This document shows, piece by piece, positions 1 through 7,330 of a DNA stretch of 27,615 nucleotides. This DNA comes from an uncultured Pseudomonadota bacterium. GTDB taxonomy: Bacteria; Pseudomonadota; Gammaproteobacteria; Burkholderiales; Rhodocyclaceae. The stretch covers positions 1-27,615 of the forward strand of contig CAMLHL010000040.1 in the NCBI GenBank assembly GCA_946479855.1, read 5' to 3'. A program made the position numbers and the translations under genes. The notes below the pieces were generated by a model. The model saw only the letters and a program-made list of their open reading frames with translations, was not told the DNA's origin and searched no databases. Within the stretch, counting starts at the first letter, position 1. The number at the start of each line of letters is the position of its first letter.

Positions 1-319
1 GGCCCTGGTTGACGCCGACCAGCGGCACGCAGTAGCGGGCCAGCCGGCGGGCGGCGTTGAGCATGGTGCCATCGCCGCCGAGCACGATCGCGAGGTCGGC
101 ATGGGCGCCGATGTCGTTGAAGCCGCAGGTCACCCAGCGTGACAGGTCGACCTTCTTGCCGATGTGTTCGGACGTCTCGCGCTCGATGAAAACGGAGATC
201 CCGCGCTCGTAGAGGTATTCGGCCAGGCGGCGCAGCGACTCGGCAATTTCCATACTATGGTATTTGCCGACCAGCGCGATGGTCCGCGGGGCACTCGCGG
301 AAGCGAAGCTTCTGTTCAT
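1..319 (-). CDS. nadK: NAD kinase, N-terminal part (cut by window edge)
   Basis: NAD kinase phosphorylates NAD to NADP in the cytosol using ATP. The minus strand read from the ATG at 319-317 gives 106 complete codons with no stop before the window edge, so the gene is 3'-truncated. It starts [20 protein letters not shown] and reaches [22 protein letters not shown] is the diagnostic NAD-kinase/diacylglycerol-kinase-fold motif, and its Asp is the catalytic residue in the family. The chain ends in PLVGVNQG, which fits the conserved segment just after it. A second ATG lies at residue 23 inside the first conserved block, so the 319 start is preferred. The gene diverges from hrcA with 64 bp between start codons, a common arrangement in betaproteobacteria. 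Confidence 0.95.
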   Translation of the reverse strand, partial: MNRSFASASAPRTIALVGKYHSMEIAESLRRLAEYLYERGISVFIERETSEHIGKKVDLSRWVTCGFNDIGAHADLAIVLGGDGTMLNAARRLARYCVPLVGVNQG

Positions 320-340
320 GGGGACGAATTCTTGCACAAA

Positions 341-356
341 AACGCCTTGCGGCGTT
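341..356 (-). promoter_or_regulatory. Hairpin with GCAA tetraloop and T run in the nadK leader
   Basis: On the minus strand AACGCC-GCAA-GGCGTT forms a 6-bp stem with a GNRA-type tetraloop. The stem's own terminal TT plus the next bases give a run of five T (GGCGTTTTTG). It lies 22 nt upstream of the nadK start. It resembles a short intrinsic terminator or attenuator, but the stem is short and no nadK transcription start is established. Confidence 0.35.
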
Positions 357-377
357 GGCCCGGGTTTTTTGTACAAT
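347..377 (+). promoter_or_regulatory. Candidate sigma-70 promoter of hrcA
   Basis: TTGCGG (347-352) and TACAAT (372-377) are separated by 19 bp. The -10 is good and the -35 is fair with a long spacer. A start 6-7 nt after the -10 would fall on or beside the hrcA ATG at 384, and no Shine-Dalgarno sequence precedes that ATG, so a leaderless or nearly leaderless mRNA is suggested. The -10 lies inside the palindrome TTGTACAA (369-376), so it could also contribute to a nadK promoter on the other strand. Confidence 0.45.
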
Positions 378-383
378 CTGCCC

Positions 384-1412
384 ATGCTCGATGAACGCGC
401 CCGCACCCTGCTCAAGACCCTGGTCGAACACTACATCGCCGACGGCCTGCCGGTCGGTTCGCGCGCGCTGTCGAAGGTTTCCGGCCTCGATTTGTCGCCG
501 GCGACGATCCGCAACGTGATGGCCGATCTCGAGGAAGCCGGCTTCGTCGCCAGCCCGCACACCTCGGCTGGCCGGGTGCCGACGGCACGCGGCTATCGCC
601 TGTTCGTCGACAGCCTGCTCACCGTCCAGCCGCTCGAAGCGCGGCAGATGGGCCAGATGGAAGAAGCGCTGCACGGCCGGCCGTCGAGCCAGATCATCGC
701 CAGCGCCTCGCAACTGCTCTCCAGCCTGACCCACTTCGCCGGCGTCGTCATCGCGCCGCGCCGCCAGGCCAGCCGCATCCGGCAGATCGAATTCCTCAGC
801 CTGTCGGAAAAGCGCATCCTGCTGATCATCGTCACCGCCGACGGCGACGTGCAGAACCGCATCATCAACACCGACAAGGCCTACTCGCCGGCCGAACTGG
901 TCAGCGCCGCCAACTACCTGACGCAGAATTTCGCCGGCCTCGACTTCGAGCAGATGCGCCACCGCCTGTCGGGCGAAATCCAGCGCCTGCGCGAGGACAT
1001 CAAGCCGCTGATGACACTCGCCCTCGAAGCCGGCGACGCGGCGATGGCCGAAAGCGCGACGCCCTACGTCATTTCCGGCGAACGCAACCTGCTCGACGTC
1101 GAGGAACTGTCGTCGAACATGAAGCGTCTGCGCGAGTTGTTCGATCTCTTCGAGCAACGCACCAGCCTGATGCGCCTGCTCGAAATCTCCAACAGCGCCG
1201 ACGGCGTGCAGATCTACATCGGCGGCGAATCGGGCATCGCCCCGCTCGACGAATGCAGCGTCATCACCGCCCCCTACGCGGTCGATGGCCAGGTCGTCGG
1301 CTCGGTCGGCGTCATCGGCCCGACCCGGATGGCCTACGAGCGCGTCATCCCCATCGTCGACATCACCGCCCGCCTGCTCTCCAGCGCCCTCTCCTCCAAA
1401 CCGGACAACTAA
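384..1412 (+). CDS. hrcA: Heat-inducible transcription repressor HrcA
   Basis: HrcA is a DNA-binding repressor of class I heat-shock genes. In other bacteria it binds the CIRCE inverted repeat and depends on GroEL for folding. The 342-residue product has the normal family length. Residues 1-75 form the winged-helix region, with the hallmark segments [18 protein letters not shown] and [19 protein letters not shown] followed by [11 protein letters not shown]. The rest matches the HrcA GAF-like and dimerisation regions ([35 protein letters not shown]). The ATG at 384 is chosen because [13 protein letters not shown] is the normal HrcA N-terminus; an in-frame ATG at 264 would add 40 non-homologous residues. 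The stop overlaps the hemH start by one base (TAATG). No CIRCE element precedes hrcA, grpE or dnaK here, so its targets are probably elsewhere (groESL is the usual candidate). Confidence 0.96.
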   Translation: MLDERARTLLKTLVEHYIADGLPVGSRALSKVSGLDLSPATIRNVMADLEEAGFVASPHTSAGRVPTARGYRLFVDSLLTVQPLEARQMGQMEEALHGRPSSQIIASASQLLSSLTHFAGVVIAPRRQASRIRQIEFLSLSEKRILLIIVTADGDVQNRIINTDKAYSPAELVSAANYLTQNFAGLDFEQMRHRLSGEIQRLREDIKPLMTLALEAGDAAMAESATPYVISGERNLLDVEELSSNMKRLRELFDLFEQRTSLMRLLEISNSADGVQIYIGGESGIAPLDECSVITAPYAVDGQVVGSVGVIGPTRMAYERVIPIVDITARLLSSALSSKPDN

Positions 1413-2515
1413 TGCCCCGCTTTCTCCCGGAACCGCCGTACCGCCACGGTCAGCCGGCGACCACCGCCGTCGTCCTCGTCAATCTCGGTACCCCTGATGC
1501 GCCGACTGCCCCGGCCCTCAGACGCTACCTCAAGCAGTTCCTCTCCGACCCGCGCGTCGTCGAAATCCCCAAACCGCTGTGGTGGCTGATCCTCAACGGC
1601 ATCATCCTGAACACCCGACCGAAGAAATCCGCCGCCAAGTACGCCACCGTCTGGATGCCGGAAGGCTCGCCGCTGCGCGTCCATACCGAGCGCCAGGCCA
1701 AGCTGCTCAAGGGCCTGCTCGGCCAGCGCGGCCATCGCGTCACCGTGAACTGGGCGATGCGCTACGGTTCGCCGTCGATTGCCGACGTGCTTGACCGCCT
1801 GAAAGCCGACGGCGCCCGGCGCATCCTGATCGTGCCGATGTACCCGCAATACGCGGCGAGCACGACCGCTACCGTCGTCGACGACGCTTCGCGCTGGCTG
1901 CTGCAGACGCGCAACCAGCCGGAAATGCGCTTCGTGCGGAATTTCCACGACCACGATGGCTACCTGGCCGCCCTCGAACAATCGGTGCGCCGGCACTGGC
2001 AAACGCATGGCGCGCTCGGCACGAAAGACCGCCTGTTGATCAGTTTCCACGGTCTGCCCAAACGCAGCCTGGGCCTCGGCGACCCCTATTTCTGCGAATG
2101 CCACAAGACCGGCCGCCTGCTCGCCGAACGCCTGAACCTGCAACCCGAACAATTCCAGATCTGCTTCCAGTCGCGTTTCGGCAAGGCCGAATGGCTGCAG
2201 CCCTACACGGCGCCAACGCTGCACGAATGGGGTGCCCAGGGCATCCGCCGCGTCGACGTCGTCTGCCCCGGCTTCACGGCCGATTGCCTGGAAACGCTGG
2301 AAGAAATCGCCCAGGAAGGCCGCGACGACTTCCTCAAGGCCGGCGGCCAGGAATACCACTACATTCCGGCGCTGAACGAGGACGATGCCTGGATCGCGGC
2401 GCTGGCCGACCTGGCCGAACAGCATCTGGCCGGCTGGGAAACCAAGGCCGCTGTCGACCCGCAGGCGCTGGAAACCAGCGCCCTCGAGGCCCGGAAGTTC
2501 GGTGCCCGAACTTGA
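1412..2515 (+). CDS. hemH: Ferrochelatase
   Basis: Ferrochelatase inserts Fe2+ into protoporphyrin IX, the last step of protohaem synthesis, at the inner face of the cytoplasmic membrane. The 367-residue product has the family length and starts in the conserved block [22 protein letters not shown]. The active-site segment [10 protein letters not shown] carries the metal-site His (residue 213). [16 protein letters not shown] carries the conserved Glu, probably residue 294. The start codon overlaps the hrcA stop (TAATG), so translation is likely coupled. The last 30 or so residues after the core ([10 protein letters not shown] onwards) are low in conservation. The haem link is relevant nearby because a chemoreceptor with a c-type haem motif lies 1.6 kb downstream, though this proximity may be coincidental. 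Confidence 0.96.
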   Translation: MPRFLPEPPYRHGQPATTAVVLVNLGTPDAPTAPALRRYLKQFLSDPRVVEIPKPLWWLILNGIILNTRPKKSAAKYATVWMPEGSPLRVHTERQAKLLKGLLGQRGHRVTVNWAMRYGSPSIADVLDRLKADGARRILIVPMYPQYAASTTATVVDDASRWLLQTRNQPEMRFVRNFHDHDGYLAALEQSVRRHWQTHGALGTKDRLLISFHGLPKRSLGLGDPYFCECHKTGRLLAERLNLQPEQFQICFQSRFGKAEWLQPYTAPTLHEWGAQGIRRVDVVCPGFTADCLETLEEIAQEGRDDFLKAGGQEYHYIPALNEDDAWIAALADLAEQHLAGWETKAAVDPQALETSALEARKFGART

Positions 2516-2533
2516 AATCGGGCACCCGGCACC

Positions 2534-2555
2534 AATATCAGGATGACCTGATATT
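2534..2555. promoter_or_regulatory. Perfect inverted repeat upstream of trxC
   Basis: AATATCAGG (2534-2542), ATGA, CCTGATATT (2547-2555) is a perfect 9-bp inverted repeat with a 4-bp centre. It is AT-rich in an otherwise GC-rich stretch. It sits in the 51-bp gap between hemH and trxC and ends one base before the trxC Shine-Dalgarno (GGAG, 2557-2560). It could be a dimeric regulator operator or an mRNA hairpin beside the ribosome binding site. No T run follows, so it is not an intrinsic terminator. Confidence 0.6.
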
Positions 2556-2566
2556 TGGAGTTCGCC

Positions 2567-3010
2567 ATGTCTGAAAGCCTGCACGTCGTCTGCCCGCACT
2601 GCGCTACGGTCAACCGGATTTTGGGGCAAAAACTGAGGGATGCGCCGAATTGTGGCCAGTGCAAGCAGCCGCTGTTCACCGGCGAACCGCTGGAGCTGAG
2701 CGCCGCCAGCTTCGACCGCCATATTTCACGCAACGACCTGCCGGTCGTGGTTGATTTCTGGGCGCCGTGGTGCGGCCCGTGCCGGGTGATGGCGCCGACC
2801 TTCCATCAGGCGGCCATCGATCTCGAGCCCCATGCCCGGCTGGTCAAGGTCAATACCGAAGCCGAGCCGCAACTGGCCGCCCGCTTCAATATCCGCAGCA
2901 TTCCGACCCTGGCCGTTTTTTTGCATGGCCGCGAGATCGCCCGCCAGAGCGGCGCGCTCGACCTCGGCACGCTGAAACGCTGGCTGCAGCCGCATCTCCA
3001 CCGGCCTTAA
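2567..3010 (+). CDS. trxC: Thioredoxin 2 (zinc-finger thioredoxin)
   Basis: TrxC is a cytosolic thiol-disulfide reductase reduced by thioredoxin reductase. The 147-residue product has the TrxC layout. An N-terminal zinc-finger-like region has Cys pairs CPHC (C9, C12) and CGQC (C29, C32). The thioredoxin fold follows, with active site WCGPC at residues 68-72, the preceding VVVDFWAP strand, and the cis-Pro segment RSIPTLAVF. The ATG at 2567 is chosen over an upstream TTG in the same frame because GGAG lies 6 nt before it and TrxC proteins begin M(S/T)xxLHVVCPHC. In E. coli trxC belongs to the oxidative-stress response. Here a palindrome directly upstream could be its regulatory site. Confidence 0.95.
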   Translation: MSESLHVVCPHCATVNRILGQKLRDAPNCGQCKQPLFTGEPLELSAASFDRHISRNDLPVVVDFWAPWCGPCRVMAPTFHQAAIDLEPHARLVKVNTEAEPQLAARFNIRSIPTLAVFLHGREIARQSGALDLGTLKRWLQPHLHRP

Positions 3011-3066
3011 CTTCCGTCTGCCGCGGCCGTTAACCAGGTGTCCGCACCCCTGCCGTGGAGGCCTCC

Positions 3067-4119
3067 ATGAAAATCGCCAGCGCCAGCCTGCAAATGGCCG
3101 CTTCGCACAGCCGCTCGCAACAGCACGAAATCAACGAATCGCTGACCATGTGGGTCGGGCCGCGGCGGCCGGGCGTTGCCGGCGAGGAAGCGCGCCCTCG
3201 CCTGCCGCCGAGTGCCCAGGTCACGCTCTCCGATGCCGGCAAGACCGCCGCCGGAAAGGCTCAGGCCAGCGACGAGGAAGCCAATGCCGCGGTCGACGGC
3301 GACCCGAGACTGAATCTGATCCGCTCGATGCTTGAGTTGCTGATCGGCCACCGGATCCGGATTTTTGACGCCCGCGACCTGAGCACGAACGCCGCGCCGG
3401 CACTTCCCCAGGCGCCGGCAAAAGCCTCCGCGCCAGCCCCCGCTGCCGGCTATGGGGTCGACTACGAACGTCACGAAGCCTATACCGAGGCCGAGCACAC
3501 AAATTTCTCGGCCAGCGGCACCGTGACCACGGCCGACGGCCGGCAGATCAGCTTCGATCTGCAGCTTTCGATGTCCCGCAGCTACCACGAGGAAAGCAAC
3601 CTCAGCCTGCGCCTGGGCGACGCCGCCCGCAAGGTCGACCCTCTGGTCCTCAATTTCTCCGGCGACGCAGCGCAACTGACTGACCAGCGCTTCAGCTTCG
3701 ACCTGAATGCCGACGGCCGCAGCGAACAGATCAACTTCGTCGCCCCGGGCAGCGGCTTTCTGGCTTTCGACCTTAACCAAGATGGCAAAATCAACAATGG
3801 CAGCGAACTGTTCGGCCCGATGACCGATGACGGTTTTCGTGAGCTGGCAGCGCTGGATGACGATAAAAATGGCTGGATCGATGAAAACGACAAGGCTTTC
3901 GGGCAACTGCAGGTATGGAGCCGCGACGGGGCAGGCCAGGACCAGTTGCAATCCCTCGCCGCAGCCGGCGTCGGCGCCATCTCGCTAAGCCGCGTCGATA
4001 CGCCATTTGATGTCAAAACCAATGCCAATGAATTAATTGGACAAATTCGCAGTTCTGGAATTTTTTTGCATGACACTGGAACGGCTGGCACAATCCAACA
4101 ACTTAATTTGACCGCCTGA
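3067..4119 (+). CDS. Unnamed protein with EF-hand-like calcium loops
   Basis: This 350-residue protein has no assigned function. There is no convincing signal peptide or membrane segment; the N-terminus (MKIASASLQMAASHSRSQQ) is polar. Residues 110-150 are Ala/Pro-rich. The middle (about 150-215) is a predicted beta-rich segment. The C-terminal part carries Asp-rich loops: FDLNADGR, then D235-x-N237-x-D239-G in FDLNQDGKINNGSELFG, then a near-canonical EF loop D264-x-D266-x-N268-G-W-I-D272-x-x-D275. I recognise this C-terminal architecture from many unnamed proteobacterial proteins, sometimes linked to secreted Ca-binding proteins. The ATG at 3067 follows GGAGG (3057-3061). The chemoreceptor gene starts 32 bp downstream, so the two may be co-transcribed. 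The last 100 bp are more AT-rich than the surroundings. Confidence 0.85.
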   Translation: MKIASASLQMAASHSRSQQHEINESLTMWVGPRRPGVAGEEARPRLPPSAQVTLSDAGKTAAGKAQASDEEANAAVDGDPRLNLIRSMLELLIGHRIRIFDARDLSTNAAPALPQAPAKASAPAPAAGYGVDYERHEAYTEAEHTNFSASGTVTTADGRQISFDLQLSMSRSYHEESNLSLRLGDAARKVDPLVLNFSGDAAQLTDQRFSFDLNADGRSEQINFVAPGSGFLAFDLNQDGKINNGSELFGPMTDDGFRELAALDDDKNGWIDENDKAFGQLQVWSRDGAGQDQLQSLAAAGVGAISLSRVDTPFDVKTNANELIGQIRSSGIFLHDTGTAGTIQQLNLTA

Positions 4120-4151
4120 GCAAAAAGGCGGCAGCCAACTAGGGATAAAAA

Positions 4152-5771
4152 ATGCCGCGCTTTGCCGACTTGAAAATCTGGGTGCGCCTGACCGCCGCCA
4201 TCTGGGTCGTTCTTGCCATTATCTGGGCCGGAGCCATCGTCTGGACCACACAGGTCAACCGGGACACGGCGATTCGCCAGGCGACCGATTTTTCCAAGAG
4301 CATCCACGAAATGACCATGGCCGGTCTGACCGGCATGATGATCACCGGCACCGTCGGTCAGCGCGAGGTTTTCCTCGACCAGATCAAGCAGCTGTCGATC
4401 ATCAAGGATCTGCACGTCGCCCGCAGCGAAGCCGTCGTCAAGCTGTTCGGCCCGGACACCAAGGACCAGCGCGAACTCGACGCCCTGGAAAAACAGGTCA
4501 TGACCTCCGGTGTGCCGCACATGTCGGTCGAATCGGCCAACGGCTCCTCCTACCTGCAGGTGATCAACCCGACCAAGGCCTCGAACAACTATCTCGGCAA
4601 GGATTGCATCGCTTGCCATCAGGTTCCCGAAGGCACCGTGCTCGGCGTGGTCAGCATGAAGGTCTCGCTCGACTCCGTGGAAGCCGAAGTCTCGGCCTTC
4701 CGCCTGAAAATCGCCGGCGTCGCGCTGGTCGCCCTCGGCGCCCTGCTGGTGATCATCTACCTGATCACCCATCACTTCGTCACCAAGCCGCTCGAAGACC
4801 TGCGCAACGGTCTGCGCGACATCGCCCGGGGCGAAGGTGACCTGACCCGCCGGCTGCCGGTCAAGGGACGCGACGAAGTCGGCCAGTCCGCACTCGTCTT
4901 CAACGAAATGATGGAGAACTTCAACCAGCTGGTCCGCCAGGTGCGCGATTCAGCCAGCCAGGTCACCGCCCGGGTGGCCGCGCTCTCCGACAGCGCCGAC
5001 CGGGTAACGCAGAGCTCGCAGCAGCAGAACGAAAAATCCAACCTGGCCGCCACTGCCGTCGAACAGCTGGTTTCCAGCATTTCCTCGATCGCCCAGAGCG
5101 CCGAGCATGTCCAGCACCAGTCGCAGGAAAGCCTGGCCCGCGCCACGGAAGGCACCCGCAACCTGAACGTGCTGCTCAACGAAATGACGGTCGTCGAAAG
5201 CGCTGTCAAGGAAATGGCCGACTCGGTCAATAACTTCGTCCGCAACACCGAATCGATCACGACGATGACCCGCGAGGTCAAGGACATTGCCGAACAAACC
5301 AACCTGCTCGCCCTGAACGCCGCCATCGAAGCGGCACGGGCCGGCGAACAGGGACGCGGCTTCGCGGTCGTCGCCGATGAAGTGCGCAAGCTGGCGGAAA
5401 AATCATCGCGCTCGGCCAGCGAAATCGACGCCATCACCGCCCAGCTCAGCGCCCAGTCGGTTTCCGTGCGGCACAGCATCGAGGAAGGCCTGGAACACCT
5501 GTCCAGCAGCCAGTCGGCGGTCACTTCGGTGGCCGATATCCTGCAGGCGACCAACGGCTCGGTTACCGAAGTCGGCCACGGCCTGGATGCCATCGCCTCG
5601 GCCACCGACCAGCAACGCCGCTTCTCTGGCGATGTCGAGCACAGCATCGAAGCGATTGCCGGCATGGCCCGCGAAAACTCCGGGACGGTCGAACAGACGG
5701 CCGGTGCGGCGCACGACCTCAAGCGGCTGGCGGAGGGCCTGGCCAGCCTGGTCGGGCGCTTCAAGGTTTAA
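4152..5771 (+). CDS. Methyl-accepting chemotaxis protein with periplasmic c-type haem motif
   Basis: This 539-residue transducer passes a periplasmic signal to CheA/CheW. TM1 is residues 12-32 and TM2 186-206. The periplasmic domain lies between them, HAMP covers about 207-261, and a long coiled-coil signalling domain follows. The hairpin tip is at about 381-416 (EQTNLLALNAAIEAARAGEQ, then GRGFAVVADEVRKLAEKS). The sensor domain contains C152-I-A-C155-H156, the covalent haem-c motif, followed by a GVVSMKVSLD strand leading into TM2. This resembles the haem-c PAS-like sensor domains of Geobacter chemoreceptors. If haem is attached, the receptor probably senses redox state or a diatomic gas (inference). 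The protein ends VGRFKV with no CheR-binding pentapeptide tail. A terminator follows directly. Confidence 0.93.
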   Translation: MPRFADLKIWVRLTAAIWVVLAIIWAGAIVWTTQVNRDTAIRQATDFSKSIHEMTMAGLTGMMITGTVGQREVFLDQIKQLSIIKDLHVARSEAVVKLFGPDTKDQRELDALEKQVMTSGVPHMSVESANGSSYLQVINPTKASNNYLGKDCIACHQVPEGTVLGVVSMKVSLDSVEAEVSAFRLKIAGVALVALGALLVIIYLITHHFVTKPLEDLRNGLRDIARGEGDLTRRLPVKGRDEVGQSALVFNEMMENFNQLVRQVRDSASQVTARVAALSDSADRVTQSSQQQNEKSNLAATAVEQLVSSISSIAQSAEHVQHQSQESLARATEGTRNLNVLLNEMTVVESAVKEMADSVNNFVRNTESITTMTREVKDIAEQTNLLALNAAIEAARAGEQGRGFAVVADEVRKLAEKSSRSASEIDAITAQLSAQSVSVRHSIEEGLEHLSSSQSAVTSVADILQATNGSVTEVGHGLDAIASATDQQRRFSGDVEHSIEAIAGMARENSGTVEQTAGAAHDLKRLAEGLASLVGRFKV

Positions 5772-5790
5772 GGAAACGCCGCCATCAGTC

Positions 5791-5817
5791 AAAACCGCCT
5801 CAATTGAGGCGGTTTTT
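5791..5817. terminator. Bidirectional intrinsic terminator between chemoreceptor and kinase genes
   Basis: A perfect 26-bp palindrome (5791-5816; half-site AAAACCGCCTCAA) is flanked by A and T runs, so it can act as a U-tailed terminator on both strands. It lies 20 bp after the chemoreceptor stop and overlaps the stop codon (TAA, 5818-5816) of the convergent kinase gene. Confidence 0.85.
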
Positions 5818-7183
5818 ACATCGGGCTCAGTTCCAGCCCCAGGCCACCGCCCGGGTGGGGCGGACCGTCGGCATACGGGCCGGTCGTGCTCGGCACCGCC
5901 GGCATCCCCTGCGCCGCGGCAATCCGGTTCACTTCCCGCAGGCGCTTGATCATCCGGGCCATCAGCGCGTTGCGCATGCGCTCAAGCAGCTCTTCGGACG
6001 ACAGGGCCAGCGCGGCCGCATTGATTTCGAGGAACAACGTCGGCTCCAGCGTCACTGCCGTCGAATGGCGCTGCTCGCTGGCCGGGTGCAGATAGGCCAC
6101 CTCGCCGACCGGTTCGCTCGGCCCCAGACGGCACAGGGCCTTGCCTTCAATCGAGATTTCAATCAGGCCGGAAATGATGATGCCGAAGAATCGGTTGGAC
6201 TCGCCTTCGCGGATCAGCGCGACATTGGGCTGCACCTCACGCCAGATGGCGACGCGCAGCACTTCCCAGAGTTCGATATTCTCGAATTCGGTAAAGAAAT
6301 CGAGCCGGCGCAACATCTCGAAACGGTTGGTATCCTTAGTCGTTTCGTCCTCGTCGAGAATCTGGTAGCGAACGGCGGAAAGATCCTTGGCCATTTCGGC
6401 ACCATTGCGGTAACGATTGTAGAGATCCTTTTCCAGGGCGCGGCGCAGGATGGCGTTGAGCCCCTCCGGCAGATTCGGGTTGAGGGCCGTGATGGCCGGC
6501 GCATCGGTGTTGATGATGCGGTAGATCAGCGTCGCCTGGTTATTGGCACGAAATGGCAGGCGGCCGGTGAGCAACTGGAAGAGCAGGACGCCGAGCGAAT
6601 AGAGGTCGGTCTTCTGGTTGAGCGGATAGCCCTTGATCTGTTCCGGCGACATGTAGGCCGGCGAGCCGACGCCCATGATGAAGGTCGAGTCGCGGTCCAT
6701 GTCCTTGTTCATGTTCAGCGCCAGGCCGAAGTCGGCAATCTTCGGCTCGTCGTTGGCGGCGATCATGATGTTGGCCGGCTTGATGTCGCGGTGGATGATG
6801 CCCTGACGGTAGGCCGAATCGAGCGCCATGCAGCACTTGAAGATGATGCCGATGACGCGGTGCATGGGCAGCAGCTTGTCGATGCGGGTGTGCTGTTCAA
6901 GGCTGAAGCCGTCGACATACTCCATGGCGAGATAGGCAAAGTCTTCCTCGACCACGGCGTCGAAGACGTGAACGATATTCGGGTGGTTCAGGCGTTTCGA
7001 GACCATCCCCTCGTTCTGGAACAGCTTGCGCATGCGCCGTGACATCGCGGCGCAATCCTGACCGAAGCGGATGACCTTGACGGCGACCTGGCGGCTGGAA
7101 TCCGGCTCGGTACAGAGGTAGACCGTCGCAGTCGCTCCCTTGCCCAGTTCTCGAACCACGCGGTATTTGCCGATTGTTTCCAT
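5816..7183 (-). CDS. Ser/Thr protein kinase fused to a cyclic-nucleotide-binding-like domain
   Basis: The 455-residue protein starts with a complete Hanks-type kinase domain (residues 7-270). It shows the Gly loop GKGATATVY (14-22), the ATP Lys K36 (VAVKV), the alpha-C Glu E58, the catalytic loop HRDIKPAN (131-138), D151-F-G and the SPAYMSPEQI P+1 region. Residues 293-410 look like a CRP/PKA-type cNMP-binding domain: beta strands with IISGLIEISIEGKALCRLG, then G360-E361 of the phosphate-binding cassette. The cassette Arg is not clearly in place (R372 is followed by HSTAV), so ligand binding is uncertain. The tail (about 425-455) is Pro/Gly-rich. No transmembrane segment is seen, so it is probably cytosolic. 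The ATG at 7183 has no Shine-Dalgarno sequence; an AT-rich stretch 25-30 nt upstream could hold a -10. It is convergent to the chemoreceptor and divergent from grpE. Its substrate is unknown. Confidence 0.93.
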   Translation of the reverse strand: METIGKYRVVRELGKGATATVYLCTEPDSSRQVAVKVIRFGQDCAAMSRRMRKLFQNEGMVSKRLNHPNIVHVFDAVVEEDFAYLAMEYVDGFSLEQHTRIDKLLPMHRVIGIIFKCCMALDSAYRQGIIHRDIKPANIMIAANDEPKIADFGLALNMNKDMDRDSTFIMGVGSPAYMSPEQIKGYPLNQKTDLYSLGVLLFQLLTGRLPFRANNQATLIYRIINTDAPAITALNPNLPEGLNAILRRALEKDLYNRYRNGAEMAKDLSAVRYQILDEDETTKDTNRFEMLRRLDFFTEFENIELWEVLRVAIWREVQPNVALIREGESNRFFGIIISGLIEISIEGKALCRLGPSEPVGEVAYLHPASEQRHSTAVTLEPTLFLEINAAALALSSEELLERMRNALMARMIKRLREVNRIAAAQGMPAVPSTTGPYADGPPHPGGGLGLELSPM

Positions 7184-7273
7184 TCAGGAGGGCGATAAAA
7201 AGATAGCGGATTATCGTAGCACGGCGCCCAGCGGACAGTATCGCTCTGCCCGACAAAGAATTTTTTCGCCCCC

Positions 7274-7301
7274 CTTGAAAGAGGCTTTTCCGTCCCCAAC
7301 T
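7274..7301 (+). promoter_or_regulatory. Sigma-32 (heat-shock) promoter of grpE
   Basis: CTTGAAA (7274-7280), a 13-nt spacer and CCCCAACT (7294-7301) closely match the sigma-32 consensus (CTTGAAA / CCCCAT-T). The predicted start is near 7307, giving a leader of about 24 nt before the grpE ATG at 7331. Confidence 0.9.
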
Positions 7302-7330
7302 ACGGAAACAGCTCTTTTGGAGAAATGCGC

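Noticed and set aside
291..320. GCACTC near 291 as half of a CIRCE element
   Set aside because: No GAGTGC partner at the required 9-bp spacing, and it lies inside nadK codons.
1409..2722. 437-codon minus-strand frame opposite hemH
   Set aside because: Antisense shadow of hemH and the trxC start; no recognisable domain.
4108..4132. Hairpin CCGCC/GGCGG after the Ca-loop protein gene as a terminator
   Set aside because: Five-base stem, overlaps the stop codon and has no T run.
5804..7042. 412-codon plus-strand frame opposite the kinase gene
   Set aside because: Antisense shadow; the kinase motifs on the minus strand are unambiguous.
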